NCBI GenBank assembly: GCA_023387935.1
Contig: JAEWHG010000103.1
Location: 1 to 10,819 of the forward strand
Reading direction: 5' to 3'
DNA from: Bacillota bacterium
Lineage (GTDB): Bacteria > Bacillota > Clostridia > Peptostreptococcales > Natronincolaceae
Length of the DNA: 10,819 nucleotides
Below the pieces are notes generated by a model that saw only the letters and a program-made list of their open reading frames with translations, was not told where the DNA came from and did not search any database. Both the position numbers and the translations under genes were made by a program. Shown piece after piece: positions 1 to 6,093 of this stretch. Position 1 is the stretch's first letter, and every line of letters starts with the position of its first letter.

Positions 1-965
1 CCTTCTTTTTCAGCAGTCTTTAGATTATGCAATAGACTTTTTAATATTCCATTTTCAACTACTGAAGTCTTTTGACTTGCTACTCCTTCACTATCGAAGG
101 AACGGCTAGCTGCTCCTTTTATCATGAATGGATCGTCAATAATATTAAGCTGCTGACTTCCTATTGCTTCTCCTAATTTATTTTTTAATAAAGATCTGCC
201 TTTTTGAACATTTTCTGCAGAAAAAACCCCTGCAAAGGTTTCTAATAGATTTGCTGCTGCAATATTCTCTAATAGTATTGTATACTTTTTACTTTCAACT
301 GGCTTAGCACCCAAATAAGATATCGCTCTGTCTACTGCCTCTTTTGCTAATAATTTAGAATCAAAATCATTAAAGTTTTGCCCTATATCAAAAGCAAATG
401 CATTCTGAATCTCTCCATCTTCTTGGACAATGGCAGAAACATATGTAACCGCAATATTTGATTTCTCACTTTTATTTAAACCTTTCGTATTATAAAGCAT
501 TTTTTCATTTTCATAATCCTGATACATACAGTGATTTACACTGATTACCCTTTTGTCTAAATTATATGTTTCATTTTCTACATCTTTAATAAAATTAATT
601 TTTGCCACAGGAGGAACCTTTGCTAAATCATCTGAGTATAAATTAAATTCATTATAAAGTTTTGATCCTTTGAATATAACCTCTTCATCCTCATTTTCCA
701 CAATTTCAGCATTTTCCTTAGCTATTTCTATTAAAATTTCTGCTGCGCTTTCGTCAATTTTTTCAGTATAACTATACCCCATCTGTCCCTTATAAACACC
801 TCTAAAGGATATACCACCTTCCTGAGAAGTAGAGTAATCATCTATTTCACCTTTAAAAACACCGCAGCTAAACTGGCTATTACTTTGATAATATACTTCC
901 ATGTCCGTAAACCCTTGATTTTTTCCATGTTGGAAAATTAATTCTTTTAGCTTAACTATATCCAT
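1..965 (-). CDS. pmbA: PmbA/TldE-family metalloprotease subunit, C-terminus cut by window edge
   Basis: This is the non-catalytic partner of TldD. In the characterised family TldD and TldE form a cytoplasmic heterodimeric protease that cleaves unfolded peptides, and TldE lacks the zinc-binding HExxxH. About 321 codons are visible and the frame is still open at the left edge; family members are usually about 450 residues, so roughly 70% is present. The protein begins MDIVKLKEL and contains stretches typical of the family, such as KYTILLENIAAANLLETFAG and, near the edge, the segment NGILKSLLHNLKTA. The start is well supported: GGAGG lies 8 nt upstream and overlaps the TldD stop codon, and only 12 nt separate the two genes, so translation is probably coupled. 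No HExxxH is seen in the visible part, which fits TldE rather than a second TldD. Confidence 0.93.
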   Translation of the reverse strand, partial: MDIVKLKELIFQHGKNQGFTDMEVYYQSNSQFSCGVFKGEIDDYSTSQEGGISFRGVYKGQMGYSYTEKIDESAAEILIEIAKENAEIVENEDEEVIFKGSKLYNEFNLYSDDLAKVPPVAKINFIKDVENETYNLDKRVISVNHCMYQDYENEKMLYNTKGLNKSEKSNIAVTYVSAIVQEDGEIQNAFAFDIGQNFNDFDSKLLAKEAVDRAISYLGAKPVESKKYTILLENIAAANLLETFAGVFSAENVQKGRSLLKNKLGEAIGSQQLNIIDDPFMIKGAASRSFDSEGVASQKTSVVENGILKSLLHNLKTAEKE

Positions 966-977
966 ATTATTATCCTC

Positions 978-2357
978 CTATCTGCCACCTACAGTGATTT
1001 CACTTACTCTAATTGTAGGCTGACCAACGTCTGTAGGTATTGAGCCACTAACGGAACCACACATTCCTTGACCATAATCAAGATTACTACCTACCATATC
1101 GATTTTATGAAGTATATTTGGGCCATTTCCTATTAAGGTTGCTCCCCTTAATGGTTTATCTATCTTTCCATTTTTAACTAAATAGCCTTCCATAACAGCA
1201 AAGTTAAAATCTCCAGTAGCAGGATTAACAGATCCACCACCCATGTATTTCGCATAAATACCAAACTCAGTATTAGAAATAATTTCTTCTTTAGTGGACT
1301 TACCAGCTGCTATATATGTGTTCGTCATTCTAGATGTTGGTGCAAATTTATAGGATTGTCTACGGGATGATCCTGTTACATCCATTTCCATTCTTCTAGC
1401 ATTTAGCTTATCTATCATATATCCTTTTAAAATACCATTTTCTATTAATATATTCTTTTGAGTAGGTTCTCCCTCATCATCGATATTAGAAGAACCCCAA
1501 GCATTTGGAATTGTACCATCATCTATTGCAGTAACTACACTAGACGCCACTTTTTCTCCAATTTTATTGGCAAATACAGAATTATTTTTTGCTACAGAGG
1601 TTGCCTCTAAACCATGACCACAAGCTTCATGAAAAATAACGCCACCAAACTGATTATCAATTATTACTGGAAATTTTCCACTTGGACAAGAATCAGCATC
1701 TAACATGGTCATGGCGATTCTAGATGCTTCTTTCGCATACTCCTTAACATCTATTTTTTCATAGAATTCGAATCCCATATGTGCTCCTGGAGAATACGAT
1801 CCTGTTTGCATTTCATTATCTTTAGATGCTATGGATTGAATTGCTATTCTTGTTCTTACTCTTTGATCTTCTGCAAATCTACCCTGAGAGTTCGCAACCA
1901 ATATTTTTTGATCCTCATCCATATACCTTATAGTAACCTGGGATATAGCCTCACTATAGCCCTGTGCAGCCTCATGAGCCTGACGCATAACATCAACTTT
2001 TTTATTTTTGCTTATTTCATTTGGTAAATATTTTATTGGATTAATATTTTTATAATCGTATTTTGAAAAGTTTAATACGATGTCCTGCATTGCTCCTTGT
2101 ATTGCGCCACTTGCCTTAATAGCCATATCTATTAGTGCTTCTCTAGTGTGCTGATTTGTGTACGCATATACACTGTTTAGTCCCTTAAAGATTCTGATTC
2201 CAACGCCAAAATCTCTTCCAGAAATGCTGTTATCAACCTTTCCACCGATCATTGTAATCCCGCTATTATATTTGTCCTCAACAAATACTTCAGCAAAATC
2301 CCCTCCTGTTGATAATGCTGCCATGATTATGTCTTCAATAAGCCTCTTATCTAACAT
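978..2357 (-). CDS. tldD: TldD zinc metalloprotease, catalytic subunit
   Basis: Catalytic half of the TldD/TldE heterodimer, a cytoplasmic protease known from maturation of modified peptides (microcin B17) and degradation of the CcdA antitoxin in E. coli. The protein is 459 residues, normal for the family. The metal motif HEACGH (HExxxH) is at about residues 243-248, followed by GLEATSVAKN. The conserved C-terminal cysteine that completes the zinc site lies in GQGMCGSVSG, near residue 433. The glycine-rich MGGGSVNPATGDF segment typical of TldD is also present. I chose the ATG at 2357 because AGGAGGGG sits 4-7 nt upstream. An in-frame ATG 12 codons further upstream has no comparable site and would add MYYNGFWNRRGC, which does not look like family sequence. 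The gene follows the TerB-like gene by 38 nt with no terminator and precedes TldE by 12 nt. The natural substrate cannot be told from the sequence. Confidence 0.95.
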   Translation of the reverse strand: MLDKRLIEDIIMAALSTGGDFAEVFVEDKYNSGITMIGGKVDNSISGRDFGVGIRIFKGLNSVYAYTNQHTREALIDMAIKASGAIQGAMQDIVLNFSKYDYKNINPIKYLPNEISKNKKVDVMRQAHEAAQGYSEAISQVTIRYMDEDQKILVANSQGRFAEDQRVRTRIAIQSIASKDNEMQTGSYSPGAHMGFEFYEKIDVKEYAKEASRIAMTMLDADSCPSGKFPVIIDNQFGGVIFHEACGHGLEATSVAKNNSVFANKIGEKVASSVVTAIDDGTIPNAWGSSNIDDEGEPTQKNILIENGILKGYMIDKLNARRMEMDVTGSSRRQSYKFAPTSRMTNTYIAAGKSTKEEIISNTEFGIYAKYMGGGSVNPATGDFNFAVMEGYLVKNGKIDKPLRGATLIGNGPNILHKIDMVGSNLDYGQGMCGSVSGSIPTDVGQPTIRVSEITVGGR

Positions 2358-2395
2358 ACAGCCCCTCCTATTCCAAAATCCGTTATAATACAAAC

Positions 2396-3310
2396 CTATA
2401 TTAGTACAGGTCCTGTATTTTCTAAAGTAGCCACTACTCTTTTTAGAAGTCCAACGATTTCAAGTGAATTTTTTACTTCTTGTTCATTATCATGGTTATG
2501 ATCTACACTGCGATTGCTGAAATAGTTCATATCCTCTTGCAAAATATCTATTGTTCCTCGGTGCAGAGATTCCATACTTTCCTTTGTTAAATCAAGCAGT
2601 TTATCATTCTCATCTTTTTTAATATGTATCATATATTCTAAAGCCTTGTAGGTTGCGATTCCTAATGCAATGGATGCTCCTATACCAACAGCCAAAGCGT
2701 ACTTACCAGTTTTTTTCTTTCTACCTACAGCTCTGAGACCTGATACTGTGCCGAAATATCCTAAACCTTTAAAGGTTCCGCTATAGCATATAAGGGCAAG
2801 AGGGATTCCTAGCCCAGCAGCTGTTGATACAGCATTTTTCGATATTTCTTCAAATCTATTTTTACTTATATTGCCATCGAAAAAGCAGCGATCCATCTCA
2901 TATTCATCTTCAAAAAAGGATAATTGTTCTTCTGAAATATCAAAATAATTCTGAATATCTTTTAAAAGTCTTTTTTCATTTTCCGTTACAATATAATCTG
3001 CATTTATAATAATTATTAAATCTTTCATTAAAGAAAAACGAAAAATATTTCTCTCTTGGAAATTTAAGATCTCGTCTATATCCATTTCCTTAAATACTTC
3101 TTCAAAACAAATTTCTTTTCTAATTATATTATTTAGTAATTGTATTCTATGACTGGATGGTAATTGAATTTTATTTATGATTCTATAAAATGCTCCAATT
3201 TTTAGCTGGCTATAATCATTATCAATAAAAGCCATAAGACTTAATATTTTACTATATTTAATTTTAATATCTATTGGCATACTATCTAAATCTCTTATCC
3301 CTTTATTCAT
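2396..3310 (-). CDS. TerB-like domain protein with C-terminal membrane segments
   Basis: A 304-residue protein of unknown function. The N-terminal half (about residues 18-140) is predicted to be all helical and resembles the TerB/DjlA fold. The best signature is NADYIVTENEKRLLKDI (103-119), followed by a helix ending ISEEQLSFFED, which matches the usual 'aDg.vs..E...l..i' pattern of TerB. Two glycine/alanine-rich hydrophobic stretches follow (about 160-192 and 203-229), separated by the basic cluster GRKKKTGK. The tail is polar and charged and includes DHNHDNEQE. The layout suggests a cytoplasmic TerB domain anchored by a helical hairpin. The ATG at 3310 is chosen because GAGAGG lies 9 nt upstream; a TTG three codons earlier directly abuts that site and cannot use it. 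It is the first gene of the apparent operon with tldD and pmbA. A tellurite-resistance role should not be inferred: TerB-like domains occur in many proteins unrelated to tellurite. Confidence 0.72.
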   Translation of the reverse strand: MNKGIRDLDSMPIDIKIKYSKILSLMAFIDNDYSQLKIGAFYRIINKIQLPSSHRIQLLNNIIRKEICFEEVFKEMDIDEILNFQERNIFRFSLMKDLIIIINADYIVTENEKRLLKDIQNYFDISEEQLSFFEDEYEMDRCFFDGNISKNRFEEISKNAVSTAAGLGIPLALICYSGTFKGLGYFGTVSGLRAVGRKKKTGKYALAVGIGASIALGIATYKALEYMIHIKKDENDKLLDLTKESMESLHRGTIDILQEDMNYFSNRSVDHNHDNEQEVKNSLEIVGLLKRVVATLENTGPVLI

Positions 3311-3349
3311 ACAATTCAACCTCTCTTTCTATAATAGTTCTATATACAC

Positions 3350-3377
3350 ATTATATCTTTTTTATATTAAAATACAA
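3350..3377 (-). promoter_or_regulatory. Likely sigma-A promoter of the TerB-like/tldD/pmbA operon
   Basis: Read on the minus strand, TTGTAT (3377-3372) is followed after 16 bp by a perfect TATAAT (3355-3350). Transcription would start roughly 30 nt before the GAGAGG ribosome binding site of the TerB-like gene. The surrounding DNA is very AT-rich, so chance -10 matches are common; the paired -35 is what supports this call. Confidence 0.5.
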
Positions 3378-3475
3378 AATAAACATATCATAAAATTTAA
3401 TATTTTAAATCTTATTATGTGTTTATTTCGTTAATTTTAGTGTAAATATTATATATAATATTCTAAATTTTATGT

Positions 3476-3509
3476 TATTATAGGTTATTTTCAAAACCTA
3501 TGATATAAT
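3476..3509 (+). promoter_or_regulatory. Ferritin promoter (extended -10) with overlapping dyad, possible operator
   Basis: TATAAT at 3504-3509 is preceded by TG one base upstream (TGaTATAAT), an extended -10 element, which would explain the poor -35 (TAGGTT at 3481-3486). An inverted repeat with arms 3476-3486 (TATTATAGGTT) and 3495-3505 (AACCTATGATA), separated by 8 nt, pairs at 10 of 11 positions and spans the -35 region up to the -10. That is the usual place for a repressor or MerR-type activator site. The GGTT/AACC core does not match the PerR (TTATAATnATTATAA) or Fur (GATAATGATTATC) consensus, so the regulator is unknown. Confidence 0.5.
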
Positions 3510-3556
3510 AATAACAGATTGTTTTATAAGACTAATTTATTAAGGAGGGCTATAAT

Positions 3557-4063
3557 ATGATTTCTGAAAAATTATTAAAAGGTTTTAATGATCAATTAAA
3601 GTATGAGTTTGAAGCGGCTAACATTTACTTAGCAATGGCTGCATATTGTAAGTCTGAGGACCTAGATGGTTTCGCTAACTTCTTCATCGTTCAAGCAGAG
3701 GAAGAAAGATTCCATGCAATGAAGTTCTTTAACTTTATTAATGAAATCGGAGAAAGAATAATAATGTCTGGATATGACGATCCAAACAATTCATTTGAGT
3801 CTCTTGAAGATGCCTTTACAGCAGCATTAAAGCATGAACAAAAAGTTACTGGCCAAATAAATAATCTTATGAGTATTGCATTAGAAGATAAAAATTACTC
3901 TGCGATTAATTTCCTAAATTGGTTTATCGATGAGCAAATAGAAGAAGAATCTATGTTCTCTGGTCTTATTGCTAAACTAAAAAGAATTGGAGATAATTCA
4001 AGTGGTATTTATATGCTAGATAATGAATTAGCACAAAGAACATTCGTTCCTCCAGCTGAATAG
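3557..4063 (+). CDS. ftnA: Ferritin (FtnA type, haem-free)
   Basis: Cytoplasmic iron-storage protein; 24 subunits form a cage that oxidises Fe(II) and stores it as ferric mineral. At 168 residues it is the normal bacterial ferritin length. Every ferroxidase-centre residue of E. coli FtnA is present at the same number: E17, Y24, E49, E50, H53, E94, E126, Q127, E129 and E130. There is no bacterioferritin-type haem methionine context, so FtnA is preferred over Bfr; the length and lack of an N-terminal extension argue against Dps. AGGAGG lies 8 nt before the ATG. The gene has its own promoter and terminator, so it is probably monocistronic. In anaerobic clostridia such ferritins serve both iron storage and protection from oxygen or peroxide. 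Confidence 0.96.
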   Translation: MISEKLLKGFNDQLKYEFEAANIYLAMAAYCKSEDLDGFANFFIVQAEEERFHAMKFFNFINEIGERIIMSGYDDPNNSFESLEDAFTAALKHEQKVTGQINNLMSIALEDKNYSAINFLNWFIDEQIEEESMFSGLIAKLKRIGDNSSGIYMLDNELAQRTFVPPAE

Positions 4064-4117
4064 AATCATTAAAGCTTTTTTTATATGTTAAAATACATAT
4101 GTGGCTAAATTCTATAA

Positions 4118-4174
4118 ATCAAAGCCTACACCTTAGATTGTATAATAATTTAAGGTATAGGCTTTGATATTTTT
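4118..4174 (+). terminator. Rho-independent terminator of the ferritin gene
   Basis: Arms 4118-4135 and 4151-4168 pair at 17 of 18 positions (ATCAAAGCCTA...ACCTTA against TAAGGT...TAGGCTTTGAT). The loop is 15 nt and a short T-run follows (4170-4174). The stem is long and lies about 55 nt after the ferritin stop codon. Confidence 0.85.
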
Positions 4175-4256
4175 CTAAAAGTAAAGCATAGTTTCTATTT
4201 TAACTTCTATTTTTTTCTAATTCGATAAACATATACTTTATTGTAAATTCCCCTAC

Positions 4257-4285
4257 TTGAAAAAACTTATGTTGTTGTATACAAT
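4257..4285 (+). promoter_or_regulatory. Promoter of antiporter 1 with palindromic operator TTGTATACAA
   Basis: TTGAAA (4257-4262), a 17-bp spacer and TACAAT (4280-4285) form a good sigma-A promoter. The perfect 10-bp palindrome TTGTATACAA (4275-4284) covers the -10 box, so a bound protein would block RNA polymerase. The same arrangement recurs before the PII-like gene at 5643-5671. The palindrome equals the core of the Bacillus subtilis GntR operator (ATACTTGTATACAAGTAT), so a FadR/GntR-type repressor is plausible; none is encoded in this window. Confidence 0.7.
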
Positions 4286-4324
4286 GTTATATAGGATGCA
4301 ATTTTTAGAAAGCTGGTGGTTAAA

Positions 4325-4366
4325 ATGCATGGATTACCTACTAAGTTAAGTTGTGCTATAAGTTAG
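4325..4366 (+). CDS. Possible 13-residue leader peptide upstream of antiporter 1
   Basis: A short frame, ATG to TAG, would encode MHGLPTKLSCAIS. GGTGG lies 5 nt upstream, a weak ribosome binding site. The frame lies downstream of the predicted transcription start (about 4292). It runs through the left arm and loop of the terminator hairpin, and its TAG is the first codon of the right arm (4364-4366). A ribosome translating it would physically disrupt the hairpin, the usual logic of translation-coupled attenuation. No run of one amino acid codon stands out, so no sensed amino acid can be named. Such a short frame can arise by chance, so confidence is low. Confidence 0.3.
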   Translation: MHGLPTKLSCAIS

Positions 4367-4380
4367 CACTTTTTTAACTT
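4343..4380 (+). terminator. Intrinsic terminator in the antiporter 1 leader, possible attenuator
   Basis: The inner stem GTGCTA (4353-4358)/TAGCAC (4364-4369) has a 5-nt loop and is followed directly by six Ts (4370-4375). An outer pairing, AAGTTAA (4343-4349) with TTAACTT (4374-4380), could extend or compete with it. It lies between the promoter and the antiporter gene, about 50 nt before the ATG, so it would stop transcription early unless prevented from forming. Confidence 0.55.
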
Positions 4381-4427
4381 TATAATTGTTATTTAAATAT
4401 TAATTTATTTCGTAGGAGGAAATATTC

Positions 4428-5627
4428 ATGGATTTGCTTTTAAAGCTCAGTATCGTATTGTTAGTTGGTGTTCTCGGAGGAAGATTAGCTAAACGTCTAA
4501 ACCTTCCAAATGTAACTGGCTATTTAGTAGCTGGATTGTTTATTGGTCCATCTTTTTTTAAACTAATTCTTGATAAAGATATACAATCCTTTTCAATTAT
4601 CAATGAAGTAGCCCTAGCTGCTATTGCTTTTAGTATAGGTAGTGAATTTCAATTAAAGGATATGTTAAAAGTAGGAAAGAATATAGTTATTATCACATTG
4701 GCAGAAGCTTTGGGTGCAATGCTTTTAGTATTTTTAGTAACATATTATATATTTGATCAACCCTTTGTATTTAGTATTGTAATAGCTTCAATGTCAGCTG
4801 CTACAGCTCCGGCTGCAACGATTATGGTTATTAAACAATACAAAGCAAGCGGTCCCCTAACTAAAACTATTCTACCAGTTGTAGCCATAGATGACGCTGT
4901 AGGAATTATGGGTTTTGGTATTGCAATGTCCATTGCTAAATTACATATTGAAGGAACAAATGCATCACTTATTCATATGATCGGAGACCCACTTATTGAA
5001 ATAGTTGGTTCTCTAATATTAGGACTAATACTAGGAATTTTATTGACATATTTAGCTAATAAAGCATCTAGTCAAGATGAACTATTATCCATAGTACTTG
5101 CTTCAATTTTGGCTTCAACAGGCATAGCTAATGCTGTAGGATTATCCCCTCTTTTAACGTGTATGATGCTTGGGGCAACTCTTGTTAATTTAATGCATAA
5201 TTCTAATCGTGTTTTCACAGTTATAAATGATTTTACGCCTCCAATTTATTTATTATTCTTTACATTAGCAGGAGCAGGTCTGCATTTAAATATTCTAGCT
5301 AAAGTTGGCGCATTAGGTATTGGATATATCTTAGCTAGAGCAGGAGGTAAAATGATAGGTGCAGGATTAGGTGCAAAAGCCGTAAATTCTGATAAAATGG
5401 TTACGAAATATTTAGGTCTTGCTTTACTGCCGCAGGGTGGTGTTTCTATAGGTCTATCGATGATCGTTAAGCAACAACTACCTCAATACAGTGAAGCTAT
5501 AACAACCGTTATTCTTTTTAGTGTATTAGTATATGAAATCTCAGGTCCTATTCTAGCAAAAATAGCAATACAAAGAGCTGGAGAAATTAATGGTGCTGAA
5601 AGAATTTCAGCAACAAAGTGTGTGTAA
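4428..5627 (+). CDS. Cation:proton antiporter 1 (CPA2-type, no RCK domain)
   Basis: A 399-residue integral membrane protein of the Na_H_Exchanger family, probably exchanging Na+ or K+ for H+. About 12-13 hydrophobic segments fill almost the entire length. Family marks include LGGRLAKRLNLPNVTGYLVA near the N-terminus, the TAPAAT segment (126-131) of the unwound helix, the acidic pair D155-D156 in VVAIDDAV, DFTPPIYLLFFTLAG, and LLPQGG near residue 340. The DD pair is the ion-binding motif of electrogenic antiporters such as NhaA, unlike the QD of KefC; substrate and stoichiometry remain unproven. The protein ends soon after the last helix, with no TrkA_N/RCK regulatory domain. AGGAGG sits 8 nt before the ATG. 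It is a paralogue of the gene at 6094: 113 of the first 160 residues are identical by hand alignment without gaps. Confidence 0.92.
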   Translation: MDLLLKLSIVLLVGVLGGRLAKRLNLPNVTGYLVAGLFIGPSFFKLILDKDIQSFSIINEVALAAIAFSIGSEFQLKDMLKVGKNIVIITLAEALGAMLLVFLVTYYIFDQPFVFSIVIASMSAATAPAATIMVIKQYKASGPLTKTILPVVAIDDAVGIMGFGIAMSIAKLHIEGTNASLIHMIGDPLIEIVGSLILGLILGILLTYLANKASSQDELLSIVLASILASTGIANAVGLSPLLTCMMLGATLVNLMHNSNRVFTVINDFTPPIYLLFFTLAGAGLHLNILAKVGALGIGYILARAGGKMIGAGLGAKAVNSDKMVTKYLGLALLPQGGVSIGLSMIVKQQLPQYSEAITTVILFSVLVYEISGPILAKIAIQRAGEINGAERISATKCV

Positions 5628-5642
5628 ATTTATTTAAACTTA

Positions 5643-5671
5643 TTGAAAAAATATTGTGTCTTGTATACAAT
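5643..5671 (+). promoter_or_regulatory. Promoter of the PII-like gene with palindromic operator TTGTATACAA
   Basis: TTGAAA (5643-5648), a 17-bp spacer and TACAAT (5666-5671), with the palindrome TTGTATACAA at 5661-5670 over the -10 box. Hexamers, spacing and operator position are identical to the promoter at 4257-4285, and both begin TTGAAAAAA, but the rest of the spacer differs. No terminator is visible after antiporter 1, so the PII-like gene may also be reached by read-through. Confidence 0.7.
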
Positions 5672-5707
5672 AAATATATGGATATAAATTTGAAAGAAGG
5701 TGTAAAA

Positions 5708-6061
5708 ATGCATATATTATTTTTGGTTCTCAATGAAATAGAATACTTAGATGATATTCTATCTGCATTTGTAGAAGCTGGTGTTAAAGGTGCCACTATT
5801 TTAGATAGTCAAGGAATGGCAAGTGCCATCGCTAGCAATTCTGATAGACAAATCCCTTTATTTGGATCGTTAAAGAGTTTTTTAGACAGCTCTAGACCTT
5901 ATAATAAAACTGTTTTTACAGTTGTAGAATCTCAAGAGCTTTTGGATAAGGCCATTGACGCTATCAATAGTGTTGTAGGTGATATTTGCAAACCTGGAAT
6001 AGGTCTAATGTTCACAGTTCCTGTTGGTAACATCTATGGTTTGCCAAAGAACACAAAATAG
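5708..6061 (+). CDS. PII-like signalling protein between the two antiporters
   Basis: A 117-residue cytoplasmic protein with the PII ferredoxin-like fold, expected to form a trimer that binds a nucleotide in the clefts between subunits. The N-terminal part MHILFLVLNEIEYLDDILSA followed by FVEAGVKGATILDSQGMA lines up with GlnB (..LDDVREALAEVGITGMTV..). Residues about 34-68 correspond to the T-loop. The second half, TVVESQELLDKAIDAINSVV then GLMFTVPVGNIYGL, supplies the last helix and strand. It is not a true GlnB/GlnK: the uridylylated tyrosine context and the B-loop TGxxGDGK are absent. The ATG at 5708 is chosen because AGAAGG lies 7 nt upstream; an in-frame upstream ATG at 5618 overlaps the antiporter 1 stop and lies before the promoter. 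By analogy with SbtB-SbtA and other PII-like/transporter pairs it probably regulates the adjacent antiporters; ligand unknown. Confidence 0.8.
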   Translation: MHILFLVLNEIEYLDDILSAFVEAGVKGATILDSQGMASAIASNSDRQIPLFGSLKSFLDSSRPYNKTVFTVVESQELLDKAIDAINSVVGDICKPGIGLMFTVPVGNIYGLPKNTK

Positions 6062-6093
6062 TATCAATCTAAAATTTTGGAGGCGCATCGCTA

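Larger units (their letters stand above)
4064..4427. other. Intergenic region: ferritin terminator, then promoter and leader of antiporter 1
   Basis: This 364-nt gap holds the ferritin terminator (4118-4174), about 80 nt of AT-rich sequence with nothing recognisable, a promoter/operator (4257-4285), a possible leader peptide (4325-4366) overlapping an intrinsic terminator (4343-4380), and the AGGAGG ribosome binding site of antiporter 1 (4414-4419). I looked for a c-di-AMP (ydaO) riboswitch, which often precedes potassium transporters, but the space between the promoter and the gene is too short and lacks a recognisable match. Confidence 0.6.

Noticed and set aside
278..287. Further GTATAC-containing sites (TTGTATACTT at 278-287, TGGTATACAA at 7557-7566, CTGTATACCC near 7634) as extra operators
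   Set aside because: GTATAC alone is expected a few times in DNA of this composition. These copies are imperfect and do not sit on a TTGAAA-N17-TACAAT promoter.
1779..2027. Plus-strand frames inside tldD (also 2158-2388, and 2824-3009 inside the TerB-like gene)
   Set aside because: They lie opposite well-supported genes, and their products are low-complexity hydrophobic sequences with no recognisable domain.
2396..3310. Tellurite resistance as the function of the TerB-like protein
   Set aside because: No other ter genes (TerC, TerD, TerZ) are nearby, and TerB-like domains are widespread in unrelated proteins.
3380..3475. Short AT-only inverted repeats between the TerB-like gene and ferritin
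   Set aside because: The sequence is almost pure A/T, so such repeats are expected by chance.
4286..4427. A c-di-AMP (ydaO-type) or other riboswitch in the antiporter 1 leader
   Set aside because: Only about 135 nt are available between the likely start point and the gene, and I see a single simple hairpin, not a multi-helix aptamer.
5618..5707. An upstream in-frame ATG that would extend the PII-like protein by 30 residues
   Set aside because: It overlaps the antiporter 1 stop codon, lies before the mapped promoter, has no ribosome binding site, and the extra residues are not part of the PII fold; AGAAGG before 5708 marks the real start.
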